Origin: JAPKEZ01 sp047638975
Lineage (GTDB): Bacteria > Planctomycetota > UBA1135
Direction of reading: 5' to 3'
NCBI GenBank assembly: GCA_047638975.1
Contig: JBLINB010000001.1
Coordinates: 1-64,000 of the forward strand
Length of the DNA: 64,000 nt
This document shows, piece after piece, positions 27,100 through 35,004 of the stretch. The notes below the pieces were generated by a model, which saw only the letters and a program-made list of their open reading frames with translations, had not been told where the DNA came from and did no database searches. Position 1 is the stretch's first letter, and each line of letters begins with the position of its first letter. A program made the position numbers and the translations under genes.

Positions 27100-28962
27100 G
27101 CCTCCTTAGCGTTACTGTTTAGCTTGTTTGCCCTACAAAATGGCGATAAAGCAAACGAAGATCAACCCGAAAAATGGTCGCAAGCTAATTTGCCAACAGC
27201 GCCTATCTTGACAGCGGACGAGCAACTGAAAACATTCAAGCTGCGCGATGGCTACAGCATCGAGTTAGTGGTCGCCGAACCGCTGGTTGTTGATCCGGTG
27301 ATTGCGATGTGGGACGAACACGGTCGCTTGTGGGTGGTTGAAATGACTACTTATATGCTCGAGCCAAGCGGCGCCGCAGAAGGCGACGAAAAATGTTGCG
27401 TGGCAGTGATCACTGATAGCGACGGCGACGGTGTGCTTGACACGCGCACCGAATACTTAAACGACCTCATTTTGCCGCGCGGAATCGTGCCCGTCAAAGA
27501 AGGTATGTTAGTGCTAGCGCCGCCGAATTTATTACTCTGCGAAGACACCAACGGCGACTTGGTTGCCGATAAACGCACCATCATCAAATCTGGGTTTGAA
27601 CTCGGCATCACTTCGCCCGAACATGCGCCTAACAATATGCTGCGTAGTCTTGACAACTATATCTACCTTGCCAAACATAATGAACGCTGGAAGTGGCAAG
27701 ACGGTCAGTTGATTACCGAACCCAACTATATCGGAGCGCAATGGGGTTTAGCAGAAGACCGTTTCGGGCGCAAATTCTATAATCACAATTCGCACCCGAT
27801 GTTTTTCGATAAATTGCCAGCACATTACTTCGCTGGCAAAGAGTTCGCCTTCAAGAGTAAAGTGCTGCAGCAAGCGCTCCCGGCAAGTCGTCCACATCCG
27901 GCACGTTTGTCATTTGGAGTCAATCGTGCCTATCGCGCAGACACCTTAGATAGCGATGGTTACTTGCAGCGCTGGACGGGATGCTGCGGTCCATATGTTG
28001 AGGGTGAGCGCGTGATTAATGCCTATAATTGCGAGCCGTGTGGCAACTTGATTCACGCCATTTCAATGACGCCTGGCGGAACAGTTATGGATGAATTCGA
28101 GTTGCTGACTTCAAGCGACGAACGCTTTCGGCCGGTGAATATGTTCGGCGGTCCTGACGGGGCTATCTATGTGGTTGACATGAATCGCGGTTTGTTTCAG
28201 CACAAACTATTTTTAACTTCGTATTTACGCGAGTACTCTGAAAAAAATGGCTTAGACAAAACCGGCAGCACTGGACGGATTTGGAAAATATATAAGACTG
28301 GCGCTGAAGAGGCGGCTGAGACTTTACTGCCAGGCGATGCCTCACCGCGCCAGTTAGTGGACTTACTAAGCCATCCTAATAAATGGTATCGCGATGCTGC
28401 ACAGCGTTTATTGGTGGATGGCAAAAGGCTGAAGCCCTTAACAGTGCAGGCTTTGCACGACAGCCCTTCCATCCATGCCGCTTATGTATTAGAGGCTATT
28501 GGAGAGCTCAAAGACGAAGACGTGTTGCCCTTTGTTAAGTCGTCTGACCCTCAACAGCAAATTCTTGGTATTCAGTTAATAGCGCTTGCAAAGGCCGAGC
28601 CTGGTTCTGGTTCTGAGCTATTCGGAGCAGCACAATGGGCGCATCGCGGTGGCGGCCTACCCAAGTGGCAGAGTCAAATCTCGGGTGACTACTCCACGCG
28701 AACTTCACATGGGCAGTGGGACTTGCCAGACACGAAAAACTCTGTCCCCGATCTGTTCTTGCAAACCTGTGCCGCATGTCACGGCGCCGACTCGAAGGGG
28801 ATTGACAAACTTGCGCCAGCATTAGTCGCCAGCGCGTTTTTACAGAAGACTGATGCCGAATTACATAAAGTGATTACCGAAGGCAACAAGACTATGCCGC
28901 CGATAAACTCGCTTACTCAAGAACAACGCCAACAAATCATCGATTACTTGCGTACTCTATAA
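27094..28962 (+). CDS. PVC-type exported dehydrogenase with C-terminal cytochrome c
   Basis: The 622-residue protein has a short signal peptide and a beta-propeller of the 'putative membrane-bound dehydrogenase' family (about 45-400), with calcium-type loops DSDGDGVLD and EDTNGDLVAD. A helical segment follows, then a class I cytochrome c domain with CAACH at 559-563 and an axial Met candidate in KTMPP (Met601). It probably oxidises a carbohydrate in the periplasm and passes electrons to its heme. It is a shorter relative of the 17675 gene, without NPCBM or DUF1080. Conserved cysteine pairs (KCC, TGCCG, NCEPCG) in the propeller could form disulfides. Confidence 0.85.
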   Translation: MLASLALLFSLFALQNGDKANEDQPEKWSQANLPTAPILTADEQLKTFKLRDGYSIELVVAEPLVVDPVIAMWDEHGRLWVVEMTTYMLEPSGAAEGDEKCCVAVITDSDGDGVLDTRTEYLNDLILPRGIVPVKEGMLVLAPPNLLLCEDTNGDLVADKRTIIKSGFELGITSPEHAPNNMLRSLDNYIYLAKHNERWKWQDGQLITEPNYIGAQWGLAEDRFGRKFYNHNSHPMFFDKLPAHYFAGKEFAFKSKVLQQALPASRPHPARLSFGVNRAYRADTLDSDGYLQRWTGCCGPYVEGERVINAYNCEPCGNLIHAISMTPGGTVMDEFELLTSSDERFRPVNMFGGPDGAIYVVDMNRGLFQHKLFLTSYLREYSEKNGLDKTGSTGRIWKIYKTGAEEAAETLLPGDASPRQLVDLLSHPNKWYRDAAQRLLVDGKRLKPLTVQALHDSPSIHAAYVLEAIGELKDEDVLPFVKSSDPQQQILGIQLIALAKAEPGSGSELFGAAQWAHRGGGLPKWQSQISGDYSTRTSHGQWDLPDTKNSVPDLFLQTCAACHGADSKGIDKLAPALVASAFLQKTDAELHKVITEGNKTMPPINSLTQEQRQQIIDYLRTL

Positions 28963-28963
28963 T
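28958..28963 (+). promoter_or_regulatory. Consensus -10 TATAAT at leaderless distance from 28970
   Basis: A perfect TATAAT occupies bases -12 to -7 relative to the ATG at 28970 and spans the stop codon of the upstream gene. It suggests a separate leaderless promoter for the peptidase gene. Confidence 0.5.
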
Positions 28964-28969
28964 ACCACC

Positions 28970-30298
28970 ATGATTAAAACCATAGCCATCCTTATGTCGC
29001 TTATAAGCGCCACTTCCCTTTCTGCACAAACCAATAACGATTACGCGCCCGACCCAATAGAAATTGATGGTCTGCGTGCGGTGCCGATTGACATCCTCAG
29101 CGTCAATACGCAAATGGTTTTTGATTTTGAAACCGAATCTGTAAAAGTGATCTCTGAGATGGCCTTTGAGATGATTGGCGAGAAAGGTTTTCCGTTGTTT
29201 GATTTAAAGCAAACCATTGATAGCGCCACACTAAACGGCGTCGAGATCGACGTCGCTAAACTAGCTGCTCATGATTTTGGTAAGCAGTGCGGTACGATGC
29301 GCATCATTGAGGTCGCATGCGATCTTAAAGTTACAAACATTCTGCATCTAGAATACATGCTAAGCAGACCGCCATCACCAGGGGCTATCGGCGTCAAATG
29401 GGATAAGGCTGGTATGACTTACGACACTTGGTACTCTGATTTGAACCCCGGCCGTTATGCCGAGCAGTGGTTTCCTGCTAATTTGCTTTATGATCAACAC
29501 CCACTCAACGTCGATCTAAAATTAGTGGGCGCGACCACCGATCACTTAATGATCACTAATGGCGCAACCACAAAGCTAGCCAAACACGATTGGCAATTGC
29601 GCTTCCCTGAATCATCGACTGCCTTTTCGCATATGATTGTGGTAGTGCCCGCTAGCGAAGTAGACGTCAAAGAAGAGAAAGGTAAGGTTGATGGCAAGCC
29701 AATGACCATTTCGGTTTATTGCCGTAAAGATTCGCAGACTACGGCAACACATGTACTTAATGAGACTGTCAAAAGCCTAAAAGAATACACTAAAAGCATG
29801 GGCCCCTGGGCACATGGAGACGACTTCATTGTTTACGTTTGGTACGGTACGCGCTCAATGGAATACGATGGCGCCACCACTACGGCACTCGGCGCACTCG
29901 ACCACGAGGTCTTTCACAGCTGGTTCGGCCGCGGCGTAAAGCCAGCCTCGCAGAATGATGGTTGGTGGGACGAAGCATTCACCGTTTACTTTGCCGACGG
30001 CAGGCGTCCAAATAAAAGCGTTGCTAAGAAGCAAGGCAAACCGGTAACGCTGTCATCAAGTAATCCTTTTAACCGTATTACTCCCAACGCATCCTACTCT
30101 TTTGGCGCTGTTTTCTTCGGACGCGTTGCGCATTTGATCGGCGCCGACAACTTGCACCAGCACATGTCTGATTTTTACAAAAAATACTCAGGACACGTCG
30201 CTTCTACAGCAGATATGGAAAACTTCCTCGTCGCCGCAAGTGGTAACGAAGAAGTTCGCAAGCTATTCGCCCGTTATGTTTACGGACGCGACGAGTAA
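28970..30298 (+). CDS. Exported M1-like zinc metallopeptidase
   Basis: The 442-residue protein has a signal peptide ending near LSAQ. A gluzincin active site follows: HEVFH at 312-316 and Glu335 in WWDEAF, 18 residues after the second His, with the HSWFG context of M1 aminopeptidases. The N-terminal ~220 residues fit the M1 beta-saddle domain. The exopeptidase GAMEN motif is not evident and the C-terminal helical domain is short, so it is a reduced member and may not be an aminopeptidase. It ends directly against the convergent AlkP gene with no intervening base. Confidence 0.75.
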   Translation: MIKTIAILMSLISATSLSAQTNNDYAPDPIEIDGLRAVPIDILSVNTQMVFDFETESVKVISEMAFEMIGEKGFPLFDLKQTIDSATLNGVEIDVAKLAAHDFGKQCGTMRIIEVACDLKVTNILHLEYMLSRPPSPGAIGVKWDKAGMTYDTWYSDLNPGRYAEQWFPANLLYDQHPLNVDLKLVGATTDHLMITNGATTKLAKHDWQLRFPESSTAFSHMIVVVPASEVDVKEEKGKVDGKPMTISVYCRKDSQTTATHVLNETVKSLKEYTKSMGPWAHGDDFIVYVWYGTRSMEYDGATTTALGALDHEVFHSWFGRGVKPASQNDGWWDEAFTVYFADGRRPNKSVAKKQGKPVTLSSSNPFNRITPNASYSFGAVFFGRVAHLIGADNLHQHMSDFYKKYSGHVASTADMENFLVAASGNEEVRKLFARYVYGRDE

Positions 30299-32602
30299 TT
30301 ACTTGATAACCGTTAACGGCTTAGAATCGTAATCTACAGGCACGGGCACCTTCAGTAAATCAAGAACTGTTGGTGCCAGGTGCGTTGAATCGTAAAACGT
30401 ATCGCCGGCTGGCAGTTGTGTCTTCTTATTCGAGAAGAAAACGCCCTGCACTGCGTGGATGTCTACTCCGCAGTGATCGCCCGACCAGGCATAGTTGTTG
30501 TCGCTAACGAAATCGCCCGGCACCGCAATGGTATCGCCATTTTCATCAACGCCATCGGTTAGTGTAATACCACCACCGGTTACGTTCCATGAAGCGCGAT
30601 AACCGCTCACTAAGTCGATAGTGATTTCAGCAGCACCAGCGCTGTACTCGGTAGCATGCACATACGGACCACTATATAAATCGTCGCGCATATAAACTTT
30701 CTTGACCATCTTCTCGCCACTTACAGGGTCAACCATGGCGTACAAGCGTTCTTCTATTTGCTTAAGCACCGCATCGGCGTCTTCTGGAGAAACCATGCCT
30801 TTCGCCTCACGTCCGGCAAGGTTTAAGTAAATTTTACCAATTGCGATGGAGTAGGCTTGAGTCTCATTCCAATCGACGAAAGCTAAAGATGACTTATTCA
30901 TTTGCGCCGCAGTTAATGGCACCGCAACACGATTGTAGTTATCAAGCTTCAAGAATCCTTCTTGAGCTAGCCAAGCATTAAAATCAACTTGACGGCGGAA
31001 AGAATCAAAACCATGGTCGGAGACAATCATCAACACGTCATCGCCAGTGATAACCTCATCCAGCAACCAGCCAACAATCTTGTCCATCTCTTTATAAATC
31101 ACTAAACCAGAATCTTTAAGCTTAAAGTCTTGGCCGAAATAGTGCACGACACGATTGGCCTTTTCTTCATCATATTGCGGATGGCGCGGATCCATGTGAC
31201 GCATCAACATATGACAAATGCGGTCAGGCGTACCGAAAAAGTGAAATAGCACTTCCCAGTCTTTATCTTTAACTGCTGCTGCAAGCATTTTCGTGCGCCA
31301 TTCTAAAGTGAATTCGATATCCGCTAAGAAAGCATCGTCTGACAACTCAGCATCTTTAACCGCATGCGTTTGACAAGCCCAACCCAAAGTTTCGAAGCGT
31401 CCGATTTCGTCTTGGATCTCTTTGGCGAATGAAGGTGGCCACGAAGTACGGTTGCCCGGAGTTAAATGCTCTGGATCAACTTGCAGTGGCGAGGTGTAAA
31501 TCTCAAGTTCGCCTTCGCGCTCTTCAACCCACAGACGCACCAACGCCCAAGTACTAAACTTGGCATTCCATTCGAATTCGACTTGGTAAAAATCAGACCA
31601 AGTATTAATCGCCACCTCTTGAGTGACGCCGGCAACAGTCAAGCTAACTTTATTACCCTTGTCCCACTCTACCGACAGATCAACCGATGTTTTCGGCTTG
31701 CCTTCGACAGTCGCATTAGCCGGTCCATAAATTTTGGACGCCATGTCCTCAAGCAAGTAAATCTTAACAGTACCCGACCCCACGCCTTCGTGCGTAGGCT
31801 CAACAGTCTTGCGTGAAGTAACCCGCTCTTGAGAAGTGGTGTAAATAGCTGAAGAATTTAAGCCGCCAAGTGCATCCGGTGCACCTAGACCGGCAACTAA
31901 TTTACCATGCTGCAATTCTTCGGTTGGATAAGAAACGATGGTGCCCTGCCCTCTAAAAGCGACGCCGGCATTATCAAGTTCGACCCAAAAGTTGTCGGCC
32001 AGATTCAGGGAATCATAGCCAATAAATGCGTCACCCTCGGGGTAAGCACCTTGCCAGGACATATAGGAATATCCTGCCCAGCCCCCGCCTACCAAAATAA
32101 GTAACACACCCAGCACTATTTTACGGCGCGAGATCACAACAGCTCCGATGAGTGCTAAAGCGCCACTCATCATAAATATCGTAGAAAAGTCGCTCATCTG
32201 TGCGTAAGGCAAACCAGCCTCGACTGCATTTATACCTTTTGGCGACTGAAATCCGATTTCGGGCCTGACCGGCGCGCGACGTCCGCCATCGCGATTGATG
32301 CCGATGAAATCATAGATACCGTGCTTACCAGGATTACGTCCGGTATTAATGGAGGCCCAAGAAACGGGTGATTGCGCAGGGTTCGCTGGCATAAACTCGG
32401 CAAATGAGCCGTCACCACGCAAGCGTGAGAAGTTTGGCAGCTCGCCGGCGTCCATCCAATCGGCAGCCATTTCGGCGTCCATGCCATCCATACCGAGGAC
32501 GATTACTTTTTGTCCAGTGTTAGTGTCCTGAAATGAGGCAAAAGAGAATGCTGCGGCACATAAGGTGGCAGCAAACAGAGCAAGGATGCGTTTTGTGAGC
32601 AT
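30299..32602 (-). CDS. Alkaline-phosphatase-superfamily phosphodiesterase with internal membrane hairpin
   Basis: The 767-residue protein is a paralogue of the enzymes at 9152 and 11275. After a signal peptide (1-~24) it has Asp39 in VLGMDGMD, the predicted nucleophile Ser78 in AQSPVSW, and NTGRNPGKHG. Late ligands are in IVSDHGFDSFRRQ. Unlike the others, two hydrophobic segments (about 139-157 and 162-180) interrupt the catalytic domain soon after the nucleophile, with the basic turn SRRK between them, so the enzyme may be membrane-tethered by a hairpin. Its substrate is unknown. It is transcribed away from the regulatory-like-domain protein at 32649. Confidence 0.78.
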   Translation of the reverse strand: MLTKRILALFAATLCAAAFSFASFQDTNTGQKVIVLGMDGMDAEMAADWMDAGELPNFSRLRGDGSFAEFMPANPAQSPVSWASINTGRNPGKHGIYDFIGINRDGGRRAPVRPEIGFQSPKGINAVEAGLPYAQMSDFSTIFMMSGALALIGAVVISRRKIVLGVLLILVGGGWAGYSYMSWQGAYPEGDAFIGYDSLNLADNFWVELDNAGVAFRGQGTIVSYPTEELQHGKLVAGLGAPDALGGLNSSAIYTTSQERVTSRKTVEPTHEGVGSGTVKIYLLEDMASKIYGPANATVEGKPKTSVDLSVEWDKGNKVSLTVAGVTQEVAINTWSDFYQVEFEWNAKFSTWALVRLWVEEREGELEIYTSPLQVDPEHLTPGNRTSWPPSFAKEIQDEIGRFETLGWACQTHAVKDAELSDDAFLADIEFTLEWRTKMLAAAVKDKDWEVLFHFFGTPDRICHMLMRHMDPRHPQYDEEKANRVVHYFGQDFKLKDSGLVIYKEMDKIVGWLLDEVITGDDVLMIVSDHGFDSFRRQVDFNAWLAQEGFLKLDNYNRVAVPLTAAQMNKSSLAFVDWNETQAYSIAIGKIYLNLAGREAKGMVSPEDADAVLKQIEERLYAMVDPVSGEKMVKKVYMRDDLYSGPYVHATEYSAGAAEITIDLVSGYRASWNVTGGGITLTDGVDENGDTIAVPGDFVSDNNYAWSGDHCGVDIHAVQGVFFSNKKTQLPAGDTFYDSTHLAPTVLDLLKVPVPVDYDSKPLTVIK

Positions 32603-32633
32603 GATTAGTGGTTAGGAGACGGGTGTCTTGGTG

Positions 32634-32639
32634 TAAGAT
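32634..32639 (+). promoter_or_regulatory. -10-like TAAGAT for the 32649 gene
   Basis: TAAGAT lies 10-15 bases before the GTG start at 32649, predicting a leader of about 3 bases. No -35 box or Shine-Dalgarno sequence is seen. Confidence 0.35.
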
Positions 32640-32648
32640 TAAGCAAGC

Positions 32649-33695
32649 GTGAGCAGTAACTCCACCTTCTTTGACAGCAAAAAACATTGGTTGGTTCCAA
32701 TGTTGTTGTTGCTATTGGTGGCGGCGATTGCGATAGTGCTTTCTGGAGGCGTAAATGTAGACGACAAACCTGCCACAGAGCCCTTATCGACCAATAATAG
32801 TGACGAAATTGAGCCTGTTGCGCCCGCTATTTACGACGGCCCAGCAACCCCGGCTCAGCCCTTTTTGCGAGTTCCTACGCATGGCACTATTCGGGGTAGA
32901 GTTAGCTCTGCAAAGTGGGCTATGTGGCCGTCCGAAGTTGTCGTAGAATTGATTTTATTGCAAGACAATAGCGTCGTAGCCAAATACGGGTGCCATCGCG
33001 AAGAGAATAATTTCATTTTCGAGAATGTAAAGTTTGGCGATTACCGCTTGCGGCTTAGCGGCGATAGCGTGCAGCGTTTTGAGATAAACGTTCATTTAGA
33101 CGTCGACAGTGCGAATATCTTTCAAGCTATGGCGCTGCGTAATACAGCGTCGATCAGCGGCATCGTGCACGATACTGCAGGTAATGTTGCCGTCAATGTG
33201 CAAGTGGTTGCGCGGTTTCAGCACGATAGCCCAGGACATTTTTCGGCGCCGCTTATCGCGAATACCGATTCTAAAGGCAATTTTACGATTATCGGAGTCC
33301 GTCCAGGCTTGCACAAAGTATTTGTTGGTTCCGAATACAGCCCGCTATCGGAAGTCCAATTACTGAATGTCAGCGAAAACTCTCCTGACGCGTGGGCGCA
33401 GTTTACGATAAATCAGTTTGGCACCGCGAGTGTATATCTAAACATAAGTAACGCAGCAGACGACCAAGCGAAAGAATTTTCTAAGCTGCGGGTGTCGGCC
33501 GAGCGCCTTAGCAGCGATCCAAAATTTCAGTTGAGCATTACAGTTAACGAAAATGGTGTCGCGCAATTCAACGCCTTGCCACCTGGGCGCTACAGTTTTA
33601 CAGCTTATGGTGGCAGCTACCGACGTACGCACTATACCGCTAGCGTCCTCGAAGGCAAAAATAGTGACGTCAAGATTACAGTGCGTAAGAACTAA
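32649..33695 (+). CDS. Membrane-anchored protein with carboxypeptidase-regulatory-like beta domains
   Basis: The 348-residue protein has a cytoplasmic N-terminus, one transmembrane segment (about 14-33) and a linker. Three beta-sandwich modules of the carboxypeptidase regulatory-like or CNA-B type follow. Their signatures include GTIRGRVSS, ASISGIVHDTAGNVAVNVQVVA with NFTIIGVRPGLHKVFV, and QFNALPPGRYSFTAYGG. Such modules mediate binding or spacing at the cell surface. The start is a GTG at 32649. It is divergent from the AlkP gene at 30299, 46 bases away, and 24 bases upstream of the fabZ-like gene. Confidence 0.65.
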   Translation: MSSNSTFFDSKKHWLVPMLLLLLVAAIAIVLSGGVNVDDKPATEPLSTNNSDEIEPVAPAIYDGPATPAQPFLRVPTHGTIRGRVSSAKWAMWPSEVVVELILLQDNSVVAKYGCHREENNFIFENVKFGDYRLRLSGDSVQRFEINVHLDVDSANIFQAMALRNTASISGIVHDTAGNVAVNVQVVARFQHDSPGHFSAPLIANTDSKGNFTIIGVRPGLHKVFVGSEYSPLSEVQLLNVSENSPDAWAQFTINQFGTASVYLNISNAADDQAKEFSKLRVSAERLSSDPKFQLSITVNENGVAQFNALPPGRYSFTAYGGSYRRTHYTASVLEGKNSDVKITVRKN

Positions 33696-33706
33696 GCTGG
33701 CGGCGC

Positions 33707-33712
33707 TATATT
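33707..33712 (+). promoter_or_regulatory. -10-like TATATT for the fabZ-like gene
   Basis: TATATT matches the -10 consensus at five of six positions and lies 8-13 bases before the ATG at 33720, consistent with a leaderless or nearly leaderless transcript. Confidence 0.4.
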
Positions 33713-33719
33713 GTTAGGC

Positions 33720-34211
33720 ATGAGCCGCTCCGACTCCTTCATCAATCCCGCCGACTACCCTCTCGATAATATTCTGTTTGATTCCGACGAATGCATGCGT
33801 CGCAACCCACAGCGTTTTGAGTTTCTGCAGCTGACCTCCATTCTGCATATGGATCTAGAGAGTAATCTAATCGTCGGTCATCGCCATATCGGCGATGACG
33901 AATTCTGGATGCGCGGTCACCTTCCAGGTCGTCCGTTGTTCCCGGGAGTACTCATGATTGAATGCATGGCGCAAGTGGCTTCGATTCATGCACACCACCA
34001 CCTTAAGCTCAGCGAAGAAATCTTCATGGGTTTTGGTGCCGTAGATAACGTGCGCTTTCGCCGTCCAATAGAGCCGAATACCGATCTCATTATCGCTGGC
34101 AAAATCATTAAAGCCTCGGCGCGTATCCCCTACTTTAAGTGGGAAGGACAAATGACAACCGTTGCTGGCGAGCCAGTATGTCAAGCGACGATTACCGGCG
34201 CGGCGTTTTAA
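33720..34211 (+). CDS. 3-hydroxyacyl-ACP dehydratase (FabZ/FabA-like hotdog protein)
   Basis: The 163-residue hotdog-fold protein carries the catalytic pair of FabZ-type dehydratases: His67 in RGHLPGRPLFPG and Glu81 in LMIECMAQ. The enzyme removes water from 3-hydroxyacyl-ACP in fatty acid synthesis. It is divergent from typical FabZ, with a longer N-terminus (~50 residues before the hotdog strand), so a specialised acyl chain is possible. The start is the ATG at 33720; an upstream in-frame TTG at 33711 lies inside the -10-like element. It is convergent with the Pus10-like gene, 3 bases apart. Confidence 0.8.
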   Translation: MSRSDSFINPADYPLDNILFDSDECMRRNPQRFEFLQLTSILHMDLESNLIVGHRHIGDDEFWMRGHLPGRPLFPGVLMIECMAQVASIHAHHHLKLSEEIFMGFGAVDNVRFRRPIEPNTDLIIAGKIIKASARIPYFKWEGQMTTVAGEPVCQATITGAAF

Positions 34212-34214
34212 AGT

Positions 34215-35003
34215 TTAATCTAAAAACACGCCTAGCACGTCAAGCTGGGCGCAAACGCAGGGTACTCCGAGCAATTCACTGAACGAATCTTTGGTGCGTC
34301 CGTCATCAGACGAGATAGCCTCTTTGATGTAAGTGCCGTGTTGCGAGCGCAAATGCAGCATGCGCGCGTCTCCGTCGCTCTCGTAACCGATTAATTCTAG
34401 CCAACGCTCGCGGACTTTATCTTTACCACGCCGGTGCGCCACACGCATCGGCGTACCTTGCGCTAAGACCCAGCGTCCACTAGCTTTGATAGCATCTAGC
34501 TTGGCATCGATAGCCTCAAAATTGATATCATTGCCGCTAAACTCTACTCGTGCCAAATATTCTTTTTCGCAAGTCGCCTGCTTGATCTCGGCCACACGTT
34601 TACGCGTGCAGGGTTTTAAATCAAAGATTTCTATGCGCCCTTCGGCACGTTCATTAATCGCGGCGGCCAATTCTTCGAGGTCGATGTCTTCGCGCTTAAC
34701 CTTGCTCATTTCGAAAACAAATGGACGGCCATTGCCCAGCATCAGCACATCAATGTCTTCGCGACCGGCACCGTGAAATTTATTACGGCGCGCTTTAAAA
34801 CGCGGCATCGCCACGCGGGCAATCATATCTTGAACAGAGTCACGGATTAAGCGGCCGAAGCCTTCGCAGTGATCGCAGCCGCGACCTTTACACTCTGGGC
34901 AGAAGAAAATAGTTTGCGGCAAGCCACGCACTAGTTTGCGATAACGCCCTTCAAATAGAAATCGCTGTGGACTCCCGGGAAACTGATGCGGCTGTTCGCT
35001 CAC
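34215..35003 (-). CDS. Pus10-like tRNA pseudouridine synthase
   Basis: This 262-residue protein resembles Pus10, which makes pseudouridine at tRNA positions 54/55 in archaea and eukaryotes. A zinc-knuckle-like CPECKGRGCDHC lies at 35-46. The catalytic block GAGREDIDVLMLGNGRPFVFE (split here: GAGREDID at 78-85, then GNGRPFVFE at 90-98) matches the family's GREDVDVR region, whose Asp is the nucleophile. QGTPMRVAHRR and GTYIKE recall the C-terminal RNA-binding motifs. It is shorter than archaeal Pus10 because the N-terminal THUMP-like region is missing. The start is a GTG one base after the stop of 35005-36780, so the two are cotranscribed. Confidence 0.82.
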   Translation of the reverse strand: MSEQPHQFPGSPQRFLFEGRYRKLVRGLPQTIFFCPECKGRGCDHCEGFGRLIRDSVQDMIARVAMPRFKARRNKFHGAGREDIDVLMLGNGRPFVFEMSKVKREDIDLEELAAAINERAEGRIEIFDLKPCTRKRVAEIKQATCEKEYLARVEFSGNDINFEAIDAKLDAIKASGRWVLAQGTPMRVAHRRGKDKVRERWLELIGYESDGDARMLHLRSQHGTYIKEAISSDDGRTKDSFSELLGVPCVCAQLDVLGVFLD

Positions 35004-35004
35004 T

